Shown: positions 51,550 to 60,078, numbered from the stretch's first letter. The stretch: DNA of 64,000 nt from Chryseobacterium daeguense DSM 19388 (GCF_000430825.1 NZ_AUMT01000012.1:1-64000); one strand, 5' to 3'. The notes: generated by a model not told the origin, from the sequence alone. A program made the numbers and translations.

Positions 51550-52032
51550 ATGAAAAAAGAAACAGATATACGTCACCAGGATACCATTTGTACCAACGAA
51601 AGCCATCTTCAGCACAAATGGTATCACAATTTGAAATATTTAATAGTTGGTGTTTTATTCGGGATCGTGTTTGTAAAAGCTGAGATTATCAGCTGGTTCA
51701 GAATTCAGGAAATGTTCCGTTTTCAATCATTTCATATGTACGGAGTGATTGGAAGTGCAGTTCTAACGGGAATGATTTCTGTCTGGCTGATTAAAAATTT
51801 CAAAATAAAAACCATTTACGGAGAAAAAATTTCAATTGCTCCTAAAACTTTTAACAAAGGACAAATTTACGGAGGTTTAATCTTCGGATTTGGCTGGGCC
51901 ATTACAGGAGCTTGTCCGGGACCTCTTTTTGCACAGATTGGAACAGGAGCTTTTGCGGTTATTATTACTTTGGTGAGTGCTGTTTTCGGAACTTGGGTGT
52001 ACGGATATTTCAGAGACAAGCTGCCGCATTGA
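51550..52032 (+). CDS. YeeE/YedE family (DUF6691) membrane protein, second half
   Basis: 160 residues with four helices. FGFGWAITGACPGPLFAQIGTG is the second conserved YeeE motif (Cys in GACPGP). The N-terminus is polar. It completes a split YeeE transporter with the previous gene, 12 bp upstream. A third copy of the GTAACAAAAGTAG motif follows its stop. Confidence 0.9.
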   Translation: MKKETDIRHQDTICTNESHLQHKWYHNLKYLIVGVLFGIVFVKAEIISWFRIQEMFRFQSFHMYGVIGSAVLTGMISVWLIKNFKIKTIYGEKISIAPKTFNKGQIYGGLIFGFGWAITGACPGPLFAQIGTGAFAVIITLVSAVFGTWVYGYFRDKLPH

Positions 52033-52050
52033 TAGTATTTAAAAAAGCTT

Positions 52051-52072
52051 TATATAACAAAAGTAGTGGTAC
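52051..52072 (+). promoter_or_regulatory. Repeated motif, copy 3 (no gene behind it)
   Basis: TATATAACAAAAGTAGTGGT followed by AC matches copies 1 and 2 at 18 of 22 positions. No plus-strand gene follows; 52073-52250 holds only short frames. It may be the orphaned control site of a lost gene of the sulfur operon. Confidence 0.4.
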
Positions 52073-52250
52073 GCTTCAACCTAGTTAAAAACCTTGCACA
52101 GGCGAGCTAGTTGATCGGTGGTCAGGCAAAGGGTAAAGCCATTGTTATTGATGTCATAAGATTACAGAAGAAAATAATCTGATCGCGATTCTGGGTAGAT
52201 GTTGCAAAGTCTTTGCGATTACAACTATAATGATTTTACTGCTTGGTAAA

Positions 52251-52290
52251 AAAGACTGTAATGGGTGGTCATCCCTTTATAGTCTTTTTT
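52251..52290 (+). terminator. Hairpin terminator of the sulfur operon region
   Basis: AAAGACT-GTAATGGG and CCCTTTATAGTCTTT pair around TGGTCAT, followed by TTTTTTT. Confidence 0.75.
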
Positions 52291-52715
52291 TGGAACAAGA
52301 TTTCAGTGAGCAATCTTATTTCAATTAGTTTTTCAATATCTTTACAATGCAATTGATCTCTGACCTCAATCCTTATACCACGTCCCTCTGCATACACTTT
52401 TGCAGCTATAAGTTCAGTTTTTATACTGTCTGAAATGCTGCTTTAAAGAATTTTTCTCTTGGCAAAAGATATATTATAACCCGGTTTCTATCTTTAACTC
52501 GCAGACTCCATCAAAATTTTTCGCCGTAAAAATGCCATTCTGACTTCGAATTGTGGTCATGTTGATGAGTGAATTTCTCAAGGCTTTGCCATAGGTTATA
52601 AGTATCACCTAGGGCTTCTTTCAATTGATCTAATGTAGGAATTTCATCCTTATTGTTAAATTTTTCATGATATTCAAAAAGTTTTAAAGGAGTTTTTTCA
52701 GACTTAAGGATTATC
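52269..52715 (-). pseudogene. Decayed DUF3788 gene
   Basis: On the minus strand the family sequence can be followed in pieces: IPTLDQLKEALGDTYNLWQ and SEWHFYGEKF, then an in-frame TGA (52511-52513) where Gly is expected, then WSLRVKDRNRVIIYLLPRE and FFKAAF. After a deletion with frame change near 52430 it continues with KVYAEGRGIRIEVRD and IEKLIEIRL to a stop in the terminator at 52269. The order fits DUF3788. Two independent lesions make real decay certain. No product is expected. Confidence 0.75.
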
Positions 52716-52873
52716 TTTTAGCTCCTCCATTTGATTTTGGAGATCCGGTAACTTTTTCCCTACTCTGGAAAATGTCATAGCTTATATTTTTGTTCCTGTT
52801 GGACATGAAAATAAAGTAGCTTAACCTGTCGTTGATTATATTTTCAAAATATTTAAAACAAGAAAAAATAAAA

Positions 52874-53599
52874 CTATCTCAATTTTCTTTTCAGGTGATA
52901 GTACCGGAATAATAACCCATCATACCATAAGGCAAATAATAGTAGACTTGCGGGAATAAGAAGAGTTCTTAAGTTAAAATGTTGATAGGTGAGTGCCCCA
53001 AGTATTCCCCCAAAAAAGAAACAACTGATGATCATAAGCTTTAAAAAAATGCTTTTATTTAATTGTATTCTTTTTTCTTTTTCCCTATGGAAAAGCTGCT
53101 GAGACAATTCGATTCCCAGATCTGTAAAGAGCCCTGTGAGATGGGTGGTCCTTACTACAGACTGCGAAACACGGGTAACAAGAGCATTTTGCAGACCCAT
53201 GGCAAAAAGTAAAGCTGAAGAAAATAGTAGAGCTAAAGAAGAACCATCAGGTAATAATTCAGGTGAAAAACCAATGACAAGCATGATCACAATCTCAATA
53301 GACAAAGGAACCATATAGGAAGTATGGGATTTATGTTTTGAAGCCCATTCCATAATAGCTCCTGAAACAAAGGATCCCAGTAAGAAAAATAAAATGTACA
53401 ACAAATACATAAAGGCCATTTTATAATTTTTTATAAATAGTTGTTCCGAGAAATAAGCAAAGTGTCCCGTAACATTGGTGGTTAGGGTGCTTGCAGAGAG
53501 AACCCCTGTGATATTCACTAACCCTGCAACACAGGATAAAATAGAAGCCAGTTTTAAATTATGCGAATATGTTCGTCTTTTCCCTTTGTGTCTAAACAT
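52874..53599 (-). CDS. YoaK family (DUF1275) membrane protein
   Basis: 241 residues with six or seven helices. DUF1275 marks: LASILSCVAGLVNITGVLSASTLTTNVTGHFAYFSEQL at the N-terminus and GLQNALVTRVSQSVVRTTHLTGLFTDLGIELSQ in the middle. Function unknown; predicted transporter-like. It lies downstream of the Crp/Fnr gene on the same strand (93 bp), so both may be one transcript. Confidence 0.9.
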   Translation of the reverse strand: MFRHKGKRRTYSHNLKLASILSCVAGLVNITGVLSASTLTTNVTGHFAYFSEQLFIKNYKMAFMYLLYILFFLLGSFVSGAIMEWASKHKSHTSYMVPLSIEIVIMLVIGFSPELLPDGSSLALLFSSALLFAMGLQNALVTRVSQSVVRTTHLTGLFTDLGIELSQQLFHREKEKRIQLNKSIFLKLMIISCFFFGGILGALTYQHFNLRTLLIPASLLLFALWYDGLLFRYYHLKRKLR

Positions 53600-53692
53600 G
53601 AATAATTCCTTTAGGTTAATTGTAAGCTATGAATTTTTGAAAGACAAAATTATTTCTTGCAGGCTATCAGAAGCCATAGAACACAAAAAAAA

Positions 53693-54379
53693 TTATCTAT
53701 TAATATTAGCAATACGGATCAGGCTTTCCAAATCTGTCAATTGTATTTTTCTTCCTTCCATTGTGATAAGATGATCCTCCCGGAAATCATGAAGTATACG
53801 GGCTAATGTTTCATTGGCTGTTCCTACCATATTGGCAAGATCTGTCCTGGAAAGAGTGATATATACCTTATCTTCCGAACCATTTAATCTATATTTTTTA
53901 TGAAGGATTAACAGGCTGAGCGCCACACGCTCCCTGACTGTTCGTTGGGATAAAACGGTCATGAGATTAGCCATTACACTGAATTCATGGCTAAGGCTTT
54001 TGAGAAGCAATGTTGAAAATACTTTCGACTGATCAAGAATATTCAAAAAATCCTCTTTGGGGATAAAAGCAACAGCAGAATTTTCTATGGCCTGGGTTGT
54101 ATCTCCATAGGAATCATTGCTTAATATCGCTGAATATCCAAAAAATTCTCCAGCATTATAGATGTAAATAATCTGTTCCCTGCCGTCATTATCCACCTTA
54201 TACTTTTTTACCTTACCCTCTTTTAAAAAAAATATCCCATTAGGAATAGTCCCTTCAGTAAATATGGCTTCATTTTTACGGTAGTTTTTAATCTGCATCA
54301 CCTTTTGAAGCATTTCCTTATCATATAGAGAAAGTTCCTCAAAAAGATATTGACTATTAAAAATAAACTTTGAAATCAT
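53693..54379 (-). CDS. Crp/Fnr family transcriptional regulator (pckA side)
   Basis: 228 residues: sensor barrel (about 25-140, with GEFFGYSAILSND) and a C-terminal helix-turn-helix (about 175-215, LSRTDLANMVGTANETLARILHDF). The recognition helix keeps the Glu and Arg that read TGA in FNR boxes (E-T-L-A-R, FNR has E-T-I-S-R). No Fe-S cysteine cluster is visible, so oxygen sensing by FNR chemistry is unlikely. An FNR-type box lies in the intergenic space before pckA; the protein probably controls that operon and itself (inference). Confidence 0.9.
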   Translation of the reverse strand: MISKFIFNSQYLFEELSLYDKEMLQKVMQIKNYRKNEAIFTEGTIPNGIFFLKEGKVKKYKVDNDGREQIIYIYNAGEFFGYSAILSNDSYGDTTQAIENSAVAFIPKEDFLNILDQSKVFSTLLLKSLSHEFSVMANLMTVLSQRTVRERVALSLLILHKKYRLNGSEDKVYITLSRTDLANMVGTANETLARILHDFREDHLITMEGRKIQLTDLESLIRIANINR

Positions 54380-54416
54380 GGTTTACTAAATTAAGCAATT
54401 TTAAGACAATATAAAT

Positions 54417-54430
54417 TTGACTTAAATCAA
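54417..54430. promoter_or_regulatory. FNR-type box between the Crp/Fnr gene and pckA
   Basis: TTGAC-TTAA-ATCAA matches the TTGAT-N4-ATCAA consensus at 9 of 10 positions. It is 38 bp from the Crp/Fnr start and centred about 63 bp before the transcription start predicted from the -7 element at 54475, the distance used by class I Crp/Fnr activators. Confidence 0.6.
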
Positions 54431-54474
54431 GTTTAGAAAAGGTGTACGTCATTTATTCATTCTTATAATTCAGC

Positions 54475-54482
54475 TACTTTTG
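54475..54482 (+). promoter_or_regulatory. -7 element of the pckA operon promoter
   Basis: TACTTTTG fits TAnnTTTG and lies 26 bp before the pckA start. No TTG is present 17-20 bp upstream, which suggests the promoter depends on an activator. Confidence 0.5.
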
Positions 54483-54507
54483 TGGGCATTCAACCCTTAA
54501 TTGACTT

Positions 54508-56109
54508 ATGGAATATTTAGAATCTCTAAGAAATATTGGGATTATCCCCAATAAAGAAGTCTATTGGAATTTATCCGAGCCTCAACTGATATCTCAGACA
54601 TTAAAAAAAGGCCAGGGCATTATCACAAGGTCAGGAGCTTTGGCTTGTGATACTGGTGAATTCACAGGACGCTCTCCGAAGGATAAGTATATTGTAATGG
54701 ACGATAAAACCAAAGACTCCATTTGGTGGGGCGATGTTAACCATCCTTTTTCCCCTGAAGATTTTGAAAGTTTGTATGACAGTGTTATAGCCCATCTTTC
54801 AGATAGAGATATTTATGTCAGGGATGCCTATGCTTGTGCAAAACCTGAATACAGGCTGAACATAAAAGTTATCACGGAGACTGCATGGTCAAATTTATTT
54901 GTTAATAATCTTTTTTTAAGACTTACAGAAAAGGAACTGGAAACCTTTCAGCATGAATGGCTGATCCTTAATGCTCCCGAGTTTAAAGCAATTCCTGAAA
55001 TTCATAAAACCCGTCAGCATAATTTCACGATTATCAATTTCACTAAGAAAACAATCCTTATTGGGGGTAGTGGGTATACCGGAGAAATCAAGAAAGGAAT
55101 TTTTACGGTATTGAACTATATCCTGCCGTTTGAAAAAAATGTACTCTCCATGCACTGTTCCGCTAATATTGGAATTAATGGTGATACGTCTGTGTTTTTT
55201 GGTCTTTCCGGAACAGGAAAAACCACGCTCTCAGCAGATTCTTCAAGAAAGTTAATCGGTGATGATGAACATGGGTGGGATGATGAAAGTGTCTTTAATT
55301 TTGAAGGTGGATGCTATGCTAAATGTATAGGCCTGAGCCAGAAAAAAGAACCGCAAATATTTTCAGCAATCCGCTCCGGAACTTTGCTTGAGAACGTGCG
55401 CTTTTTTGAGGGAACCGATATTGTTGACTATGATAACGTCTCAGTTACAGAAAATACCAGAGCAGCTTATCCTATCGACTTTATCAATAATGCAGTGCAT
55501 CCTTCCATCGGAAAAACTCCTAATAATATTTTCTTTTTAACCTGTGATGCTTTTGGAGTTCTTCCTCCCATATCAAAATTGTCAGTAGGGCAGGCTATGT
55601 ATCATTTTATTTCTGGCTACACTGCGAAAGTAGCGGGAACCGAAGCTGGAATTACAGAACCCCAGACAACATTTTCAGCATGTTTTGGAAAACCTTTTTT
55701 ACCGCTTCATCCCACACAATATGCAGAACTGTTAGGAAAAAAATTAAAAGAAAATAATATCAAGGTATGGCTTATTAATACCGGTTGGTCCGGAGGAGCT
55801 TATGGTAAAGGAGAACGTATACAATTAGCCTATACCAGAGCCATGATATCCGCAGTACTCGAAAATAAACTCGAAAATGTGGATTTTGTATGTGATGCTG
55901 TATTTGGACTTCAAATTCCTGTAGAATGTGAAGGAGTCCCATCTGAAATTTTATATCCTAAAAATACGTGGAATGACCAGTCAGAATATGATGAAAAAGC
56001 ACAGCATCTTGCTGTGCAGTTTGTACAAAACTTTAAGTCTTTTGAGTCTTTTGCGGATGAAGAAATTCTGAGCGGAGCTCCATTGATCCAAAATGAGATT
56101 AACTCATAG
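54508..56109 (+). CDS. pckA: Phosphoenolpyruvate carboxykinase (ATP)
   Basis: 533 residues, standard length. The substrate loop TGRSPKDKY (about 53-61), the P-loop FGLSGTGKTTLSAD (about 231-244), the metal-binding LIGDDEHGWDDE (about 250-261) and the adenine-side NTGWSGGAYGKGERI are all present. It converts oxaloacetate and ATP to PEP, the entry of gluconeogenesis. It is the first gene of the convoy that continues with gcvH 34 bp later, which is unusual company for this enzyme. Confidence 0.96.
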   Translation: MEYLESLRNIGIIPNKEVYWNLSEPQLISQTLKKGQGIITRSGALACDTGEFTGRSPKDKYIVMDDKTKDSIWWGDVNHPFSPEDFESLYDSVIAHLSDRDIYVRDAYACAKPEYRLNIKVITETAWSNLFVNNLFLRLTEKELETFQHEWLILNAPEFKAIPEIHKTRQHNFTIINFTKKTILIGGSGYTGEIKKGIFTVLNYILPFEKNVLSMHCSANIGINGDTSVFFGLSGTGKTTLSADSSRKLIGDDEHGWDDESVFNFEGGCYAKCIGLSQKKEPQIFSAIRSGTLLENVRFFEGTDIVDYDNVSVTENTRAAYPIDFINNAVHPSIGKTPNNIFFLTCDAFGVLPPISKLSVGQAMYHFISGYTAKVAGTEAGITEPQTTFSACFGKPFLPLHPTQYAELLGKKLKENNIKVWLINTGWSGGAYGKGERIQLAYTRAMISAVLENKLENVDFVCDAVFGLQIPVECEGVPSEILYPKNTWNDQSEYDEKAQHLAVQFVQNFKSFESFADEEILSGAPLIQNEINS

Positions 56110-56143
56110 AATAAGAATATAAATTAATAAAAGAACGATAATA

Positions 56144-56524
56144 ATGAAGATCCCTAAAAATCTCTTGTATACTGAAGATCACGAGTGGGTTAGATTAGAA
56201 AATGATATGGCCTATATCGGAATTACTGATTTTGCCCAGCGTGAATTAGGAGATATAGTGTATGTTGAAATAGAAACCCTTGGGGAAGTTTTAAAACAGC
56301 ATGGGATATTTGGAACAGTTGAAGCTGTAAAGACTGTATCGGACCTTTTCCTGCCAATTGCCGGAAAGATACTGGAAATTAATCCCAAATTAGAAACAAA
56401 TCCTGAACTGGTAAACTCTGACCCTTATGGAGAAGGGTGGATGATTAAAATGAAAATTGAGAATCTTTTTGATATAGAATGGCTGTTGAGACCTGACACA
56501 TATACATGTTTAATAGGATTATAA
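56144..56524 (+). CDS. gcvH: Glycine cleavage system H protein
   Basis: 126 residues, normal length. The lipoyl lysine is Lys63 in the motif VEAVKTVSDLF, and the N-terminal YTEDHEWVRLE and C-terminal NSDPYGEGWMIK segments are canonical. It carries the aminomethyl group between GcvP, GcvT and Lpd. Three bases separate it from gcvT. GcvP is not in this window. The GcvH-like paralogue at 57658 shows 35-40 percent similarity by eye but lacks this lysine. Confidence 0.95.
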   Translation: MKIPKNLLYTEDHEWVRLENDMAYIGITDFAQRELGDIVYVEIETLGEVLKQHGIFGTVEAVKTVSDLFLPIAGKILEINPKLETNPELVNSDPYGEGWMIKMKIENLFDIEWLLRPDTYTCLIGL

Positions 56525-56527
56525 TAA

Positions 56528-57625
56528 ATGACAACTAAAAAACTAAAGAAAACAGCATTTAATGCGATGCATCATGCTCTTGGAGGGAAAATGGTGGAAT
56601 ATGCCGGATATGAAATGCCTGTTCAGTACAAAGGAGTCACTCATGAGCATGAAATGGTAAGACGTGGTATTGGAGTTTTTGACGTTTCTCATATGGGCGA
56701 GATTTCAATACAGGGAAAAGGTTCTTTGGAATTAATCCAAAAAATCACTTCTAACGATGTATCAAAGCTTTATCCGGGAAAAGTACAATACAGCTGTATG
56801 CCCAATGATATCGGCGCACTTATTGATGATTTGCTGGTCTATAAAATAAGCAAAAACGATTACCTGCTTGTTGTTAACGCTTCAAACATACAAAAAGACC
56901 TGGATTGGATAAAAAGACATAATTCTTTTGGAGCAGAAGTAACCAATATTTCAGATTCAGTTTCTTTATTGGCCGTTCAGGGACCAAAATCAGTAAAAGT
57001 GTTACAGGGCTTGACGGATATTAATCTAAGAGACATGGAGTCTTATACTTTCACCATTGGTGAATTCGCCCATATTCCGAATGCTCTGATCTCAGCGACA
57101 GGATATACAGGAGAATCAGGATTTGAAATCTATGTAGAAAATAAATATGCAGCTCATTTATGGGAGGCTATATTTGACGCGGGAAAAGATGAAGGTATTG
57201 AACCGATTGGACTGGCTGCAAGAGATACACTGCGTCTTGAAATGGGGTACTGTCTTTACGGGAATGACATTAATGATTCTACTTCACCATTGGAAGCTGG
57301 TTTGGGCTGGATAACAAAATTTACCAAAGATTTTATTTATAGCGGATTCTTAAAAATTCAAAAAGACAAAGGAGTTACTAAGAAGCTGGTTGGTTTTGAA
57401 ATTGAAGAAAAAGGGATCCCGCGCCACGGGTATGAAATTTGGGATCATCATCATCAGATTATTGGAACGGTTACCTCAGGAACATTATCCCCTACACTCA
57501 AAAAAGGAATAGGGATGGGATATATCTCTGTTGAAAATGCTAAGCCTGGAACTGAAGTTTTTATTAATATCAGAAATAAACCTGTCAAGGCTGTCATTGT
57601 TAAAATTCCATTTATTAAAAAATAG
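56528..57625 (+). CDS. gcvT: Aminomethyltransferase (glycine cleavage T protein)
   Basis: 365 residues, the usual length. Family marks: GGKMVEYAGYEMPVQY (about 19-34), RRGIGVFDVSHMGEISI, the folate/catalytic region around YTFTIGEF and ATGYTGESGFEIYV (about 198-211), AARDTLRLEMGYCLYGND, and C-terminal GTVTSGTLSPTLKKGIGMGYI. It releases ammonia and forms methylene-tetrahydrofolate from the aminomethyl-lipoyl arm of GcvH. Directly behind gcvH, 32 bp before the H-like gene. Confidence 0.96.
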   Translation: MTTKKLKKTAFNAMHHALGGKMVEYAGYEMPVQYKGVTHEHEMVRRGIGVFDVSHMGEISIQGKGSLELIQKITSNDVSKLYPGKVQYSCMPNDIGALIDDLLVYKISKNDYLLVVNASNIQKDLDWIKRHNSFGAEVTNISDSVSLLAVQGPKSVKVLQGLTDINLRDMESYTFTIGEFAHIPNALISATGYTGESGFEIYVENKYAAHLWEAIFDAGKDEGIEPIGLAARDTLRLEMGYCLYGNDINDSTSPLEAGLGWITKFTKDFIYSGFLKIQKDKGVTKKLVGFEIEEKGIPRHGYEIWDHHHQIIGTVTSGTLSPTLKKGIGMGYISVENAKPGTEVFINIRNKPVKAVIVKIPFIKK

Positions 57626-57657
57626 ATTAGTACATAAAAATAAGATTAACTCATCGT

Positions 57658-58026
57658 ATGCTTTTTCCCAAAAACCTTTATTATACTGAAAATCATTTGT
57701 GGTTAAGAAAAATAGGATTATATGATTTCTGTATAGGTATTACAGATTTTGGTCAAAAGGAGATAGGAGAAATTCACCTGATTGAATTTAGCCCGCAAGA
57801 AACCATAAGAAAAGAAGATCCTTGGGGAGCTGTTTATGGAATTAATAAGACTTTTCAGCTCTTAGCTCCCTGTGATTGTAAAATTATGGAAGTAAATCAA
57901 AATGCAACCATAAAGCCTTCGCATATTAACACAGATCCTTATAACTGCTGGCTTTTTATTCTTTCAACTAATATCTCAACAGATGAATTTTTAACGTATA
58001 ATGATTATATAGAAATAACAAAATGA
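57658..58026 (+). CDS. GcvH-like protein lacking the lipoyl lysine
   Basis: 122 residues that align without gaps in the core to the intact H protein upstream: YTENHLWLRK, GITDFGQKEIGEI, and NTDPYNCWLF at the C-terminus. At the lipoylation site V-E-A-V-K the paralogue reads V-Y-G-I-N, so Lys63 is Asn63, with a Lys at 64. Classical lipoylation is therefore unlikely unless Lys64 is used. It may be a scaffold, a regulator of GcvT/GcvH or a carrier with another modification (all inference). Its stop overlaps the methyltransferase start (ATGA). Confidence 0.85.
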   Translation: MLFPKNLYYTENHLWLRKIGLYDFCIGITDFGQKEIGEIHLIEFSPQETIRKEDPWGAVYGINKTFQLLAPCDCKIMEVNQNATIKPSHINTDPYNCWLFILSTNISTDEFLTYNDYIEITK

Positions 58027-58618
58027 TTTTTAAACAGCTTAGACAGAATATTGATGTAAAGGATGCCGTTTTTAATGAAATATATCCTCCGAATATACAG
58101 GCAGTAGCAGAAAAACACTGGACTCCAGTTGCCGTTGCTAAAATGGCAGCAGAATACCTGGCGGAAAAATCGGGTAAGAAGGTGCTTGATATTGGTGCTG
58201 GTGCCGGAAAGTTTTGTCTGGTGGGTGCTGCTTCTACAGAAGGATTTTTTATGGAGTGGAGCAGAGATCTTCCCTGACTAAAATATCAAGGAAAATAGCA
58301 GACAGGCATAATATCAAGAATGTAAAATTCATCAATTCCAATATCAATGAAATTTGCTTTTCTGATTATGAAGCCTTCTACTTTTTTAATTCCTTTTTTG
58401 AAAATATAGATACCTCACATCCGATTGATAACGCAATACTTCCTGACAGTGAATTATATCATTCTTATTCAGATTATGTAAAAGAACAATTAAATAAAAC
58501 TCCCGTTGGAACCCGCTTAGTTACGTATTGGAGTAAATGGGACGAAATCCCAAGGAACTTTGACTTGGTAGATTCTGCCTGCAATGGATTTTTAAGTTTT
58601 TGGAAAAAGGTATCTTAA
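58023..58618 (+). pseudogene. Class I SAM-dependent methyltransferase, frameshifted
   Basis: The frame opens at 58023, overlapping the GcvH-like stop, and shows the SAM loop VLDIGAGAGKFCLVGA (about 57-72). It breaks at a run of six T (58245-58250). The frame shifted by one base continues as FYGVEQRSSLTKISRKIADRHNIKNV and AFYFFNSFFEN to 58618. With seven T a single protein of about 198 residues results. Everything else is intact, so the break may be a sequencing error. The substrate is unknown. The family pattern (IQAVAEKHWTPVAVAKMAAEYL) suggests a small-molecule methyltransferase. Confidence 0.8.
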
Positions 58619-58726
58619 CTCAGTTTTGGAAAAGATAAATTCACAAACTCCATTTTCTCTCTTAAAAAAGCTATCTGAAACTATTAATTCAAAGTAATTA
58701 TAATTATAAAAACATTTTTTCAAGAA

Positions 58727-59947
58727 ATGAATATAGTAGATAAAATAAAAACCCGTCTTGGCCCTCTGGGAAATCATGCTCATTATGCACACGGATATTA
58801 TGCCTATCCTAAGCTTGAAGGAGAGATTGGTAATACCATGTTTTTTAATGGAAAGAAAAAACTGGTTTGGAGTCTGAATAATTATTTAGGTCTGGCTAAT
58901 CATCCTGAAGTAAGATTGGCAGATATTGAAGGAACGAAGCAGTATGGTCTTGCCTATCCGATGGGAGCAAGGATGATGAGCGGAAATACCAAACTACATG
59001 AAGAATTTGAAGAAAAAATAGCTGATTATGTTCAGAAAGAAGATGCCTTTTTATTAAATTACGGTTATCAAGGAATGGTATCAATTATTGACAGTTTGGT
59101 AGACCGAAAGGATGTAATTGTCTATGATGCTGAATCCCACGCCTGTATTATTGATGGAATACGTTTGCATTTGGGGAAACATTTTGTTTTTAAGCACAAT
59201 GATATAGAGAATTGTGAGAAGCAATTGGAACGCGCAAAAAAAATAGTATCTGAAACAAAAGGAGCCATATTGGTGATAACAGAAGGTGTTTTTGGAATGC
59301 GTGGAGATCAGGGAAAACTAAAAGAGATTGTTGCCCTGAAGAAAAAGTTTAACTTTTCTTTATTGGTAGACGATGCCCATGGTATTGGTTGCTTAGGAAA
59401 GACTGGAGCAGGCACAGGTGAAGAGCAAGAGGTGCAAGATGGCATCGATTTTTATTTTGGAACGTTTGCAAAATCATTTGCCGGTATTGGAGCTTTTATT
59501 GCCAGTACGAAAGAAACAATCTCATTTCTGAAGTATAATATGCGTTCTCAAATATTTGCTAAAGCATTGCCAATGCCGATGGTATTCGGTGCTTTAAAAA
59601 GATTGGAATTAATGCGTACAATGCCAGAACTTAGAGAAAAGCTTTGGGAAATAACCCACAGCTTACAAAAAGGCTTAACTGAAGCAGGTTTTGATATTGG
59701 GAATACAAATTCTCCGGTAACCCCAGTTTATCTCTATGGAACTATAGAAGAAGCGACTGAGCTGGTTAGTGATTTACGCGAAACCCACCAGCTGTTTTGC
59801 TCTATGGTGGTTTATCCTGTTGTACCGAAAGGAATGATCATTTTACGATTGATTCCTACTGCTGTTCATACTTTGGAAGATGTAGAGATGACAATTTCTG
59901 TATTTAAAGAAATCAGGGCTAACTTAAATTCTGGTTATTATAAATAG
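58727..59947 (+). CDS. PLP-dependent alpha-oxoamine synthase (serine palmitoyltransferase-like)
   Basis: 406 residues, fold type I. Marks: SLNNYLGLANHPEV (about 49-62), YPMGARMMSGNTKLHEEFE, the PLP-contacting DDAHGIGCLGKTGAG (about 220-234) and the Schiff-base Lys in FGTFAKSFAGIGAF (about 250). Condenses an amino acid with an acyl thioester. The N-terminus and FCSMVVYPVVPKGMIILRLIPTA match the Bacteroidota group that includes serine palmitoyltransferase and the cysteate acyltransferases of sulfonolipid synthesis; 2-amino-3-ketobutyrate ligase is less likely. The link to the gcv genes is unexplained. Confidence 0.88.
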   Translation: MNIVDKIKTRLGPLGNHAHYAHGYYAYPKLEGEIGNTMFFNGKKKLVWSLNNYLGLANHPEVRLADIEGTKQYGLAYPMGARMMSGNTKLHEEFEEKIADYVQKEDAFLLNYGYQGMVSIIDSLVDRKDVIVYDAESHACIIDGIRLHLGKHFVFKHNDIENCEKQLERAKKIVSETKGAILVITEGVFGMRGDQGKLKEIVALKKKFNFSLLVDDAHGIGCLGKTGAGTGEEQEVQDGIDFYFGTFAKSFAGIGAFIASTKETISFLKYNMRSQIFAKALPMPMVFGALKRLELMRTMPELREKLWEITHSLQKGLTEAGFDIGNTNSPVTPVYLYGTIEEATELVSDLRETHQLFCSMVVYPVVPKGMIILRLIPTAVHTLEDVEMTISVFKEIRANLNSGYYK

Positions 59948-60078
59948 CAATCCAGAAATAGTAATACATTAGAAGCGAAAACAATTTAAGTAAATGTCTG
60001 TATATTGTAATCTTAACTAAAAGTATTATTTTATAAACTGAAATACATGGTCTGAATATTATGTATATTTTTTTTGGG

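Noticed and set aside
52120..52190. Short frame GGQAKGKAIVIDVIRLQKK
   Set aside because: No start codon, family or context; likely chance in a decayed interval.
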